Shown piece after piece: positions 28,033 through 35,581 of a stretch of 64,000 nt of DNA. The stretch is taken from positions 1,860,001-1,924,000 of the forward strand of contig NZ_AP036014.1 in the NCBI RefSeq assembly GCF_003402415.2, read 5' to 3'. Origin of the DNA: Cupidesulfovibrio sp000226255. GTDB lineage: Bacteria; Desulfobacterota; Desulfovibrionia; Desulfovibrionales; Desulfovibrionaceae. Numbering within the stretch: position 1 is the first letter of the stretch; each line of letters starts with the position of its first letter. A program made the translations under genes and the position numbers. The notes under the pieces are model-generated. The model saw only the letters and a list, made by a program, of their open reading frames with translations. It was not told the origin of the DNA and ran no database searches.

Positions 28033-28080
28033 GTTTCGACTTCCGGCTTGTGGTTGCGATGGCAAGCGTCATCGGAAAAG

Positions 28081-28156
28081 TGGCTGGGGCGGAAGGATTC
28101 GAACCCTCGGATGACGGGACCAAAACCCGTTGCCTTACCAGCTTGGCGACACCCCA
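28081..28156 (-). tRNA. tRNA-Gln (anticodon TTG), CCA encoded
   Basis: The minus strand folds into a 76-nt cloverleaf. Its acceptor arm TGGGGTG pairs with CGCCCCA (one T-G wobble), with discriminator G and encoded CCA. The D arm has GCC..GGT, the anticodon stem ACGGG/CCCGT closes loop TTTTGGT with anticodon TTG, and the T arm GAGGG/CCTTC region carries GTTCGAATC. It sits between ispE and prs, so it may be processed from the same transcript. Confidence 0.95.
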
Positions 28157-28222
28157 GCATGAGGGAAAACTGATTTGTTACGCAGGGGCTGGCCTGCGTG
28201 CGCCGGTCAGGCGGCGCGCCTC

Positions 28223-29161
28223 TCACAGCGCGTGCAAAAAGGCCGCGATGTTGTCGTTGCGAAGCGCTTCGGCCACATCGCGCGCCGTGCCGTGTTTTCT
28301 GAACAGGGCGAAGAGGCTTGCGCCGCTCCCGCTCATCAGCGCGGCACAGGCCCCGCGTCGAAGAAGAAATTCCTTGGTCCGGCGCAGGGTTCCATGTGTC
28401 TGAAAAACAACCGGTTCAAAGCTGTTGGTCAGCCACGGGCTGCGAGAGAGTGGATTTCTATCTTCTAGACTTTCCGATGTCAAGCAAGGGCGCAATGATT
28501 TCGCGCACCGCCCGGCTTCGGGGGCGTCGTGCGCGCACGCCGGGTTGGCGGCATCCCATGCCCGGTAGGCCCACGGGGTGGAAACGCGCAGCGGCGGACA
28601 GGCCAGCACCAGGTGCATGCCCGCAAGGCCGAGGCCCGCGAGTTCCCCATGGGGGACCGGGGTGAGCTCGTCGCCGATGCCGGTGGCCCGCGCCGGGCCG
28701 TCCATCAGAAAGAAGGGCACGTCCGCGCCCACCTTGGCCGCGATGGTCCGCAGGGTTTCTGGCGTGGGGACCATGTCGGGGGCCTGTTTCAGGCACAGCG
28801 CGGCAAGGTGGCGCAGCAGCGCGGCCGCGTCGGCGCTGCCGCCGCCAAGTCCGGCCCCGTGGGGGATGCGCTTTTCCAGGTGTACCCCAAGGCCGGGGCG
28901 AAACCCGGTGGCCATGGCGAAGCCTTCATAGGCGGCGACCACGGTGTTGCGGGCCGGGGCCACGTCCGGCTCGGTGCAGGTGAAGCAGATTCCCTCGCCC
29001 GCATGGGGGGCCACGTGCAGCAGGTCGTGCGGTTCGGGCAGGGGCAGGAACAGGGTGTCCAGTTCGTGGTAACCGTCGGGGCGCACGCCGGTGATGCGCA
29101 GGTACAGGTTCACCTTGCACCCGGCGCGCAGGGTGACTGCGGGGGATGGCGCGGTGATCAT
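28223..29161 (-). CDS. ispE: 4-diphosphocytidyl-2-C-methyl-D-erythritol kinase
   Basis: IspE phosphorylates CDP-methylerythritol in the non-mevalonate isoprenoid pathway. The 312-residue GHMP kinase has RAGCKVNLYLRITGVRPDGYHEL, the ATP loop PHGAGLGGGSADAAALLR, VGADVPFFLMDGPARATGIGD and the C-terminal ALMSGSGASLFALF motif. A stretch around residues 205-250 (between VSTPWAYRAW and NSFEPVVF) is longer and more irregular than usual. The start ATG at 29161 overlaps the hslV stop by 4 bases (ATGA), giving translational coupling. A tRNA-Gln gene follows 66 bases behind the stop. Confidence 0.94.
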   Translation of the reverse strand: MITAPSPAVTLRAGCKVNLYLRITGVRPDGYHELDTLFLPLPEPHDLLHVAPHAGEGICFTCTEPDVAPARNTVVAAYEGFAMATGFRPGLGVHLEKRIPHGAGLGGGSADAAALLRHLAALCLKQAPDMVPTPETLRTIAAKVGADVPFFLMDGPARATGIGDELTPVPHGELAGLGLAGMHLVLACPPLRVSTPWAYRAWDAANPACAHDAPEAGRCAKSLRPCLTSESLEDRNPLSRSPWLTNSFEPVVFQTHGTLRRTKEFLLRRGACAALMSGSGASLFALFRKHGTARDVAEALRNDNIAAFLHAL

Positions 29162-29715
29162 GCCGCCGCGTCCGCGCCGCGCCGCAGGGTTTCCACCGTC
29201 AGGTGCCCGTTGGTGAACACGCACAGTTCCCCGGCCACGGCCATGGCCTCGCGCACCACGGTTTCCGCGTCCAGCGCGGTATGCCGGGACAGGGCGCGGG
29301 CGGCGGACAGGGCGTAGGGGCCGCCGCTGCCGATGGCGGCGATGCCGTCGTCGGGTTCGATGACGTCACCGGTGCCGGTAAGGATGAGGATGGTTTCCGC
29401 GTCGGCCACCAGCAGCATGGCCTCCAGCCTGCGCAGATACTTGTCCTTGCGCCAGTCCTTGGCCAGTTCCACGGCGGCGCGGGTAAGGTTGCCGCCGAAT
29501 TCCTCCAGCTTGGCCTCGAACCGCTCGAACAGGGTGAACGCGTCGGCCGTGGCCCCGGCAAAGCCCGCCAGCACCCGGTCACGGTACAGACGGCGCACCT
29601 TGCGGGCGGTGTGCTTCATCACCACGCTCTGGCCCATGGTCACCTGGCCGTCACCGGCCATGGCCACGCCGTTCGCGTCGCGCACGGCCAGGATGGTCGT
29701 TCCCTTCAGTTCCAT
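29158..29715 (-). CDS. hslV: HslV (ClpQ) protease subunit
   Basis: HslV is the dodecameric Thr-protease core of the HslUV ATP-dependent protease. The 185-residue protein reads MELKG then TTILAV; the nucleophile should be Thr6, exposed after removal of a 5-residue propeptide. Further signatures are AMAGDGQVTMGQ, KVRRLY, GFAGATADAFTLFERFEAKL, AELLLVADA-like MLLVADAETILIL and GIAAIGSGGPYALSAARAL. The start is set by AAGGAA at good spacing. The partner ATPase hslU is not in this window, and the gene is coupled to ispE by a 4-base overlap instead. Confidence 0.95.
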   Translation of the reverse strand: MELKGTTILAVRDANGVAMAGDGQVTMGQSVVMKHTARKVRRLYRDRVLAGFAGATADAFTLFERFEAKLEEFGGNLTRAAVELAKDWRKDKYLRRLEAMLLVADAETILILTGTGDVIEPDDGIAAIGSGGPYALSAARALSRHTALDAETVVREAMAVAGELCVFTNGHLTVETLRRGADAAA

Positions 29716-29818
29716 ATGTCGGTTCCTTCGGCGTCGCGCGCCGGTGTCGTGCTGTCGTGTTCGTCCGCTGTCGTCCCTGGTCGTTCTCAATCGTCCGGGG
29801 TGTCATGGGGATGCGCGC

Positions 29819-30427
29819 TCAGGCGTGCGGTTGGCCGCCTGCAGTATGTCCAGCATCGGTGGCCTGCGCGGCAAGGCGTTGGAAGGCAGCGCGCCACACC
29901 GCCAGCATGGTCTGCCCATGCAGGACGAAGCGCACCTCGCGCACCAGCCCGGCGCGCAGGCCGCGCACGGCCTCGGCCAGGGCGATGGGCGCGGCCAGTT
30001 CCGGCGGGTAGCCGTAGCTGCCGCAACTGACGGCCGGAAAGGCCACGCGGGCAAGCCCGTGCTCGGCCGCGAGGCGCAGACTGTTGGCATGGGCGGCGGC
30101 AAGCGCCATCGGCTCGCCCTGCATGCCGCCGCGCCAGATGGGCCCCACTGCGTGAATGACATGGCGCGCCCGCAGGTTGAAGCCGGGGGTGATGACGGCC
30201 TCTCCGGCCGATAGCGGTCCGCGCGCGGCCACGATGGCCCGTCCGGCGGACAACAGTTGCGGCCCGGCGGCGCGATGCAATGCGCCATCCACGCCGCCGC
30301 CCCCGCGCAGTTCGGCGTTGGCGGCGTTGACCACCGCGTCGGCCTCCGTGGCAGCCAGGTCGCCCGTGGTCACCAGCAGCCGTCCGGGGCCGACGGGGGC
30401 ATCAATCATCAGGGAGAGTGCATCCAT
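29819..30427 (-). CDS. Macro-domain protein (ADP-ribose/O-acetyl-ADP-ribose hydrolase type)
   Basis: The 202-residue product is almost entirely one macro domain: VTTGDLAATEADAVVNAANA, the loop LRGGGGVDGALHRAAG with the catalytic-type Asn and Asp, GEAVITPGFNLRARHVIHAVGP, and AFPAVSCGSYGYPPELAAPIAL for the pyrophosphate-binding loop. This is the MacroD/YmdB-like arrangement that removes ADP-ribose or acetyl groups from O-acetyl-ADP-ribose. The cellular target is unknown, as no ADP-ribosyltransferase lies nearby. It is positioned between the M48 protease and hslV on the same strand, with about 100 bases on each side. Confidence 0.9.
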   Translation of the reverse strand: MDALSLMIDAPVGPGRLLVTTGDLAATEADAVVNAANAELRGGGGVDGALHRAAGPQLLSAGRAIVAARGPLSAGEAVITPGFNLRARHVIHAVGPIWRGGMQGEPMALAAAHANSLRLAAEHGLARVAFPAVSCGSYGYPPELAAPIALAEAVRGLRAGLVREVRFVLHGQTMLAVWRAAFQRLAAQATDAGHTAGGQPHA

Positions 30428-30527
30428 GGACGTGCCTGTGGACGTTGCCGTATGCGAGATTGGCGGCCGCAGCGGTAGGCGGAAGGGCGGGCGGCAGCAT
30501 TCCTGCGGCTGGCGGCGCGCTCCGCCA

Positions 30528-31985
30528 TTACCAGAATGCCTTGCGTTCCTGATACCTGGCGTCGAAGCGCTCCAGGTCGGCCTGCTCCTCAGGCGTGCGG
30601 ATGGCCCCGCGCGCCTTGTCGCGCAGCTGCTCCACCTTTTCCTTCTCGTTGGCGAACAGTGCGCTGTAGGCCAGGTGCAGGTAACCCTTGAACACCTGCC
30701 CGTCCATGCCGAGCGCGCGGCCGTAATAGTCGTGCACTTCGGAATCCTCGGGCAGATGCCGCAGCACTTCCTTGTAATAGGTATAGGCTTCGGCGCGCTG
30801 GCCGGAATCGAACAGCAGGCGCGCGTAGAAGAACAGGCCCATGTAGTCGCGCGAATTCATCAGCACGGCGCGTTGCAGCATTTGCGCGGCGCGGTTGCGG
30901 TCGCCCTTGGTGTAGTGGAACCGTCCGGCCTCGCGCCAGACCAGCTGGTCCTTGGGGTTGCAGGCGATGGCCTTGTCGAACGCGGCCGTGGCCTCGCCCA
31001 CCCGGTTCAGGCGCGAGTACAGGATGGCCAGCCCCAGTTGCGACATGCAGTCGCCGGGCTTGGCCTGCTCGAAGGTGCGCAGGGCGATGTTGGCGTCTGC
31101 GTAGCGGGCGCGCACCAGCAGTTGCACCCGGCGGAAGCGTTCGTCGTCGTCCTTGCGATCGCGCACGCTGGCGGGCAGCTGTTCCACGCGCAACCGCACC
31201 TCGCTGATGCGGTCGGTCACGTTGGGGTGGGTGCTGAGATAGGTGGGCACGTCGGTGCCGGTCATCCAGTGCTGGCGGCGAATCTTCTCGAAGGCCCCGG
31301 CCATGCCGTCGGGTTTGAAGCCTGCGGCCACCAGGTACTGCATGCCCACCTGGTCGGCGTCGGTTTCGTCGATGCGGCTGTAGTTGAGCATGGCCGTCTG
31401 CCCGGCAGCCAGCGAACCGGCCATGGCAGCGCCCTTGCCGCTGCCCGCCCCCACGAAGGCCCCGGCCAGCGCCCCGGCCAGGCTGAGCAGGGTGATGCGC
31501 TGCGATTTCTCGATGCGGCTGGCGATGTGGTGCTGGGTGACGTGGGCCATTTCGTGGGCCAGCACGCCGGCCACCTCGCTTTCGTGCTCCATGGCCATCA
31601 GCAGGCCGGTGTGCACGAATATGTATCCGCCGGGGCTGGCGAAGGCGTTGACGGCGTTGTGCAGCAGCACGTTGGTCTCGAAGTCGAAGGGCTGCGGCGG
31701 CACCACCGCCTTCAGCCGCTCCACGATGGACCGCACGTACTCCTTCACCTCCGGGTCTTCCACCAGCGGCAGGCGCGCCTTGATGAGCACGTTGAACTTC
31801 TTGCCCAGTTCCACCTCGTCCTTGACCGTGAAGTCGCCAAGGAAGGCCCCGGCGGGCGGCGCGAAGGCGGGCAGGGCCTGGCCCAGCAGCAGGAGCGCGC
31901 ACAGGCACAGGGCAAGAGCGCCCCGCAGGCTGGCGCGGAGCCAGCCGGTGCGGGGCGCGGAATGATGGCGGAAGCGAGTGGTCAT
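30528..31985 (-). CDS. bepA: Periplasmic M48 metalloprotease with TPR (BepA/YfgC-like)
   Basis: BepA-type proteases and chaperones handle misassembled outer-membrane proteins such as LptD. The 485-residue protein has a signal peptide (ALALCLCALLLLGQALPAFA), then the M48 domain with NAVNAFASPGGYIFVHTGLL, zinc motif LAHEMAHVTQHH and the third ligand in RIDETDADQVGMQYL. A C-terminal half of tetratricopeptide repeats follows (LGLAILYSRLNRVGEATAAFDKAIACNP, AQMLQRAVLMNSRDYMGLFFYARLLF). The start overlaps nothing but lies 7 bases after the cysS stop. The gene name is by family resemblance. Confidence 0.9.
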   Translation of the reverse strand: MTTRFRHHSAPRTGWLRASLRGALALCLCALLLLGQALPAFAPPAGAFLGDFTVKDEVELGKKFNVLIKARLPLVEDPEVKEYVRSIVERLKAVVPPQPFDFETNVLLHNAVNAFASPGGYIFVHTGLLMAMEHESEVAGVLAHEMAHVTQHHIASRIEKSQRITLLSLAGALAGAFVGAGSGKGAAMAGSLAAGQTAMLNYSRIDETDADQVGMQYLVAAGFKPDGMAGAFEKIRRQHWMTGTDVPTYLSTHPNVTDRISEVRLRVEQLPASVRDRKDDDERFRRVQLLVRARYADANIALRTFEQAKPGDCMSQLGLAILYSRLNRVGEATAAFDKAIACNPKDQLVWREAGRFHYTKGDRNRAAQMLQRAVLMNSRDYMGLFFYARLLFDSGQRAEAYTYYKEVLRHLPEDSEVHDYYGRALGMDGQVFKGYLHLAYSALFANEKEKVEQLRDKARGAIRTPEEQADLERFDARYQERKAFW

Positions 31986-31992
31986 GCGCGTG

Positions 31993-33450
31993 CTATAGCA
32001 CGTCCCACACCGCGCCGGAAGGCGTGTCACGCACTTCTATGCCGAGGGCGGCGATCTCGTCGCGGATGGCGTCGGCGCGGGCGAAGTCCTTGTCGGCGCG
32101 GGCGTTGATGCGGGCCTGCATCAGTTCTTCGACCCTGGCCGGGTCGATGGACTTGCGGGCCACGCGGCAGGCGCGCAGTTCCGCAAGGAATTCTGCGGGG
32201 TCGCGGCCGAACACGCCCAGCACGGCGGTCCAGGCGCGGGCCTCGACCAGCACGCGGCGGAAGAGTTCGCGCGCGCCCTCTGTCTTGCGCTGGCCCTTGT
32301 TGTCCAGGATGCGGTTGGCCAGGCGGACCATGGTGAACACGTGCCCCAGGGCGGCCGCCGTGTTCATGTCGTCTTCCATGGCGTCGGCGAAGGCCTGGCG
32401 CAGGCCTTCGAATTCCTCGGTCACGTCCTTGGGCAGGGGGCCGGAGGTCCACTTTTCGCGTTGCAGTTCGGCGTGCAGCAGCCCCAGCGCCTCGTAGATG
32501 CGCTTGAGGTTCTTTTCCGCTTCGTCCATGGACTCGAAAGTGAAGTCGATGGGGCTGCGGTAGTGCTTGGTGAGCAGGAAGTAGCGAAGCGTCTCGGGCA
32601 GGTAGCCTTCCAGGATGTCGCGGATGGTGCGGAAGTTGCCGAGCGATTTGGACATCTTTTCGGCGTTCACCTGCACGAAGCCGTTGTGCACCCAGTAACG
32701 CACGAAATCCTTGCCCAGGGCGGCCTCGGTCTGGGCGATCTCGTTCTCGTGGTGCGGAAAGACCAGGTCCTGCCCGCCGCCGTGGATGTCCAGGGGCAGG
32801 GGCAAGTGCTTTTCGCTCATGGCCGAGCACTCGATGTGCCAGCCGGGACGGCCATGCCCCCACGGGCTTTCCCAGTATGGTTCGCCGGGCTTGGCGCCCT
32901 TCCACAGGGCGAAGTCGAGCGGGTCTTCCTTTTCCTCGCCGGGGGCCACGCGCGCGCCGGAGCGCAGGTCGTCCACGTCGCGTCCGGAAAGCTTGCCATA
33001 CCCGGGAAAGGCGCGCACGCGGAAGTACACGTCGCCCGAGGGGGTGGCGTAGGCCTTGCCCTGTTCGATGAGCCGTTCGCACAGCGAGATCATCTCGGCG
33101 ATGTGCGTGGTGGCGCGCGGCTCTATGTCGGCCCGCAGCACGTTCAGGCGGTCCATGTCCTCGTAGAAGGTGGCGATGTACTTTTCCGCCACTTCCTGGC
33201 TGGAAAGGCCTTCCTGGTTGGCGCGGGTGATGATCTTGTCGTCCACGTCGGTGAAGTTGCGCGCGAAGGTGACGTCGAGGCCGGTGTGGCGCAGGTAGCG
33301 CACCAGCACGTCGAACACCACGGCGGAGCGGGCGTGGCCGATGTGGCACAGGTCGTACGCGGTGATGCCGCAGACGTACATGTTGACCTTGCCGGGCACG
33401 GCGGGCTCGAAGTGTTCCTTTTTGCGGGTCAGGGTATTGTACAGTTGCAT
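31993..33450 (-). CDS. cysS: Cysteinyl-tRNA synthetase
   Basis: The 485-residue class I synthetase charges tRNA-Cys. Visible motifs are NMYVCGITAYDLCHIGHARS (zinc-binding Cys and HIGH), the zinc site WHIECSAMS, DIHGGGQDLVFPHHENEIAQ, KMSKSLGN and the C-terminal DALR helical region ending ADAIRDEIAALGIEVRDTPSG. The ATG at 33450 begins the standard QLYNTLTRKKE N-terminus. It probably opens a transcription unit with bepA 7 bases downstream. The 177 bases upstream to rpiB hold no recognisable element. Confidence 0.97.
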   Translation of the reverse strand: MQLYNTLTRKKEHFEPAVPGKVNMYVCGITAYDLCHIGHARSAVVFDVLVRYLRHTGLDVTFARNFTDVDDKIITRANQEGLSSQEVAEKYIATFYEDMDRLNVLRADIEPRATTHIAEMISLCERLIEQGKAYATPSGDVYFRVRAFPGYGKLSGRDVDDLRSGARVAPGEEKEDPLDFALWKGAKPGEPYWESPWGHGRPGWHIECSAMSEKHLPLPLDIHGGGQDLVFPHHENEIAQTEAALGKDFVRYWVHNGFVQVNAEKMSKSLGNFRTIRDILEGYLPETLRYFLLTKHYRSPIDFTFESMDEAEKNLKRIYEALGLLHAELQREKWTSGPLPKDVTEEFEGLRQAFADAMEDDMNTAAALGHVFTMVRLANRILDNKGQRKTEGARELFRRVLVEARAWTAVLGVFGRDPAEFLAELRACRVARKSIDPARVEELMQARINARADKDFARADAIRDEIAALGIEVRDTPSGAVWDVL

Positions 33451-33627
33451 TGATGCTCCCGTGGATGTGCGGTGTGGTGCGGCAGCGGACGCGGTACGCG
33501 CCGTGTCAGTTGCACCCTGCGCTTTCGGCGCGGTGCGGGAATAAATGTGACGCCAGGCGTTCGGCTTGTAAGGCCGACGCTCCGCCCGTCAGATGTGCGA
33601 CGGGTGTACGGCAGCGTCTGACGACGG

Positions 33628-34080
33628 CTAGCAGCCGCCGGTGCGGGCGGACCCGTCGAACTGGTCGATGCGGCGCTGGTGGCGGCCGCCCTCGAATTGC
33701 GTGTCCAGAAACACGTCCACGAGGCCCATGGCCACGCCGGGGCCGGTCACCCGTTCCCCAAGGCACAGCACGTTGGCGTCGTTGTGCTGGCGGGTGGCGC
33801 GGGCGTGGAATTCGCAGGTGCACAGCGCGGCGCGGATGCCGGGAAAACGGTTGGCGGCCATGGACATGCCGATGCCCGTGCCGCAAACCAGGATGCCGAG
33901 GCCGCCGGTGGCCAGCACACGTTCCGCCACCTTGGCGGCGTAGAGCGGGTAGTCGCAACTTTCGGCGGTCTGGGGGCCAAGGTCTTCAACTTCGCGGCCG
34001 GTGGCCTTGAGGTGGGCGACGATGACTTGCTTCAGGGCGAGACCGGCGTGGTCGGAGCCGATTATGACGGGTGCGGACAT
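33628..34080 (-). CDS. rpiB: Ribose-5-phosphate isomerase B
   Basis: RpiB interconverts ribose-5-phosphate and ribulose-5-phosphate in the pentose phosphate pathway, feeding prs further along the strand. The 150-residue protein has the LacAB/RpiB signatures: IIGSDHAGLALKQVIVAHL, DYPLYAAKVAERV, the active-site loop GILVCGTGIGMSMAANRFPGIRAALC with catalytic Cys, and HNDANVLCLGERV. ATG at 34080 begins the first strand directly; a long upstream in-frame extension is non-conserved Arg/Pro-rich sequence and was rejected. Confidence 0.95.
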   Translation of the reverse strand: MSAPVIIGSDHAGLALKQVIVAHLKATGREVEDLGPQTAESCDYPLYAAKVAERVLATGGLGILVCGTGIGMSMAANRFPGIRAALCTCEFHARATRQHNDANVLCLGERVTGPGVAMGLVDVFLDTQFEGGRHQRRIDQFDGSARTGGC

Positions 34081-34295
34081 GGGTTCCCTCGCTGCGTGCT
34101 GACGGAAATATGGGATGTGCGCCGATGTCGTGCGCGGTGCGTGCCGTGGAAGTTGAACGCTGCCCGTGCGCCGGACCGCAACGACGTGGGCGGGACGGCT
34201 GCCGGACGGCGCTGGAAATGTGCTGTTCCCGGAGCCGCTTGTCAAGACGGTGGTGCGCCCCGTGCGGGCGCGGAGGACGGCGGTCGCCTGCCCGG

Positions 34296-34655
34296 TCAGC
34301 CCTTGCCGCCGTTTCCGCAACATCGGGCCATGCGGGCCAGGTGCCGCTCGCGGTCCGCATCGGCCCCGGCGGCGTGGCGGGCCAGTTCGTCGCGCAGGAA
34401 GGCGGCGCGGCCAGCCAGTTCATGAATACGGGCATCATCCGTGGCGGGCACTCCCGCATCCAGCAGTTCCATCATGCGGCGGCCAAGGGCGGCGTGCTCC
34501 TCGTCCATGCGGCGGCGCAACTGGCGCGCCTCCATGCAGCGTAGCACGCCGGTTGCCATGCGGCCCAACTCGCCGCGCAGCACGCACAGCCCCACCTTGA
34601 GGTTGGACAGCACGGCGGAAAGGGAGAAGGAGGTGAAGGTGTCGGGCGCGGTCAT
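34296..34655 (-). CDS. Small hypothetical helical protein
   Basis: This 119-residue product starts at ATG 34655 with a GGAGAC ribosome binding site. It is mostly predicted helix: an N-terminal amphipathic stretch (SLSAVLSNLKVGLCVLRGELGR), then a charged region (RQLRRRMDEEHAALGRRMMELL) and another helix with DELARHAAGADADRERHLARMARCC. No signal peptide, membrane span or known domain is recognised. It lies between the LolB-like lipoprotein gene (56 bases upstream) and rpiB in the same direction, so it may be cotranscribed with the envelope genes. Confidence 0.6.
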   Translation of the reverse strand: MTAPDTFTSFSLSAVLSNLKVGLCVLRGELGRMATGVLRCMEARQLRRRMDEEHAALGRRMMELLDAGVPATDDARIHELAGRAAFLRDELARHAAGADADRERHLARMARCCGNGGKG

Positions 34656-34711
34656 GAACGTCTCCGTCGCGTTGTGGTGCCTGCGGGGCTGGTGGTGTTG
34701 GCGGGCTGGAC

Positions 34712-35581
34712 CTAGCGCCGCGCGCCTTCGCGCAGCGGCAACACCTCGGTGCCTTCGGGCAGGACAAGCCCCAGCTGTTCGCCGGTGAAGGCCTGCGGCC
34801 GCTCCCGCTCCTTCACGAGCAGGATGGCGGAATATCCCTTGGCGTGGGTGATGGCGATCTTGCGCGGCAGGGGGGGCACGGCGTCGTCGTAGTCGATGCG
34901 CATGTCCCATCCGTCCTGGGGTTCGCCGGGGGGCGCATCGGTCCAGCGGCGGGGCAGCCCTTCAGGAGAAAGTTCAAGCATTCCGCGAACCCTGCCGCGC
35001 GGCAGAGTGTAGGCGATTCCCCCGTCCGCCACAAGCCTGGGGTCGGCGTGGGCATCATCGAACACCTTGGCGAACCTGCCGTTGAGCAGGTTGGCGAGAT
35101 CCGGCACCGAAAAGGGCACCGGCACGCCGAACGAGAGCAGGGCGCGCCCGCCTCGGTTCAGTTCGCCGCTGTGGTAATAGGCGCGGTTCTCGTTGGGCGC
35201 GTAGGCGAGAAAGGTGGTGTCGTCCTCGCGGATGCGGGCCACGGTGGCCCCGATGCCCGCCATGATGTCCAGCCGCAGCGGCACGTCTCCGTTGGACCAC
35301 AAGAGCGCCACCACGCGGTTGCCGTCATGTTCGCTTGTCTTGTAGCGCAGGCTGGCGTTGACCCGGAAGGGACCCGCGTCGGCCTCGTTGGACTGCGCCC
35401 AACTGCGGTAGGCGTGCCAGGCGGCGTCGGCCTCGGCCTGCGGGGCGGGCACGCCGGGGGCCACGCGCGGGGCACAGCCCTGGGCCAGCGCGGCCGCGAC
35501 GAGCAGGAGCAGGACGCAACAGCGCACGGCAATGCCGTGCGCCAGGGATTGGTCGTGGGAAAGACGAAGGGGATGCATCAT
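34712..35581 (-). CDS. Outer-membrane lipoprotein of LolB/DUF4292-like type
   Basis: The 289-residue protein has a lipoprotein signal (CCVLLLLVAAALAQGC, lipidated Cys near residue 37). The mature part looks like the open beta-barrel of LolA/LolB-type proteins: FRVNASLRYKTSEHDGNRVVALLWSNGD, LRLDIMAGIGATVARIREDDTTFLAYAPN and GMLELSPEGLPRRWTDAPP. A role in carrying or inserting lipoproteins at the outer membrane is plausible but unproven. Its ATG at 35581 overlaps the TPR gene stop (ATGA); a second ATG follows directly. It is translationally coupled to the TPR lipoprotein. Confidence 0.75.
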   Translation of the reverse strand: MMHPLRLSHDQSLAHGIAVRCCVLLLLVAAALAQGCAPRVAPGVPAPQAEADAAWHAYRSWAQSNEADAGPFRVNASLRYKTSEHDGNRVVALLWSNGDVPLRLDIMAGIGATVARIREDDTTFLAYAPNENRAYYHSGELNRGGRALLSFGVPVPFSVPDLANLLNGRFAKVFDDAHADPRLVADGGIAYTLPRGRVRGMLELSPEGLPRRWTDAPPGEPQDGWDMRIDYDDAVPPLPRKIAITHAKGYSAILLVKERERPQAFTGEQLGLVLPEGTEVLPLREGARR

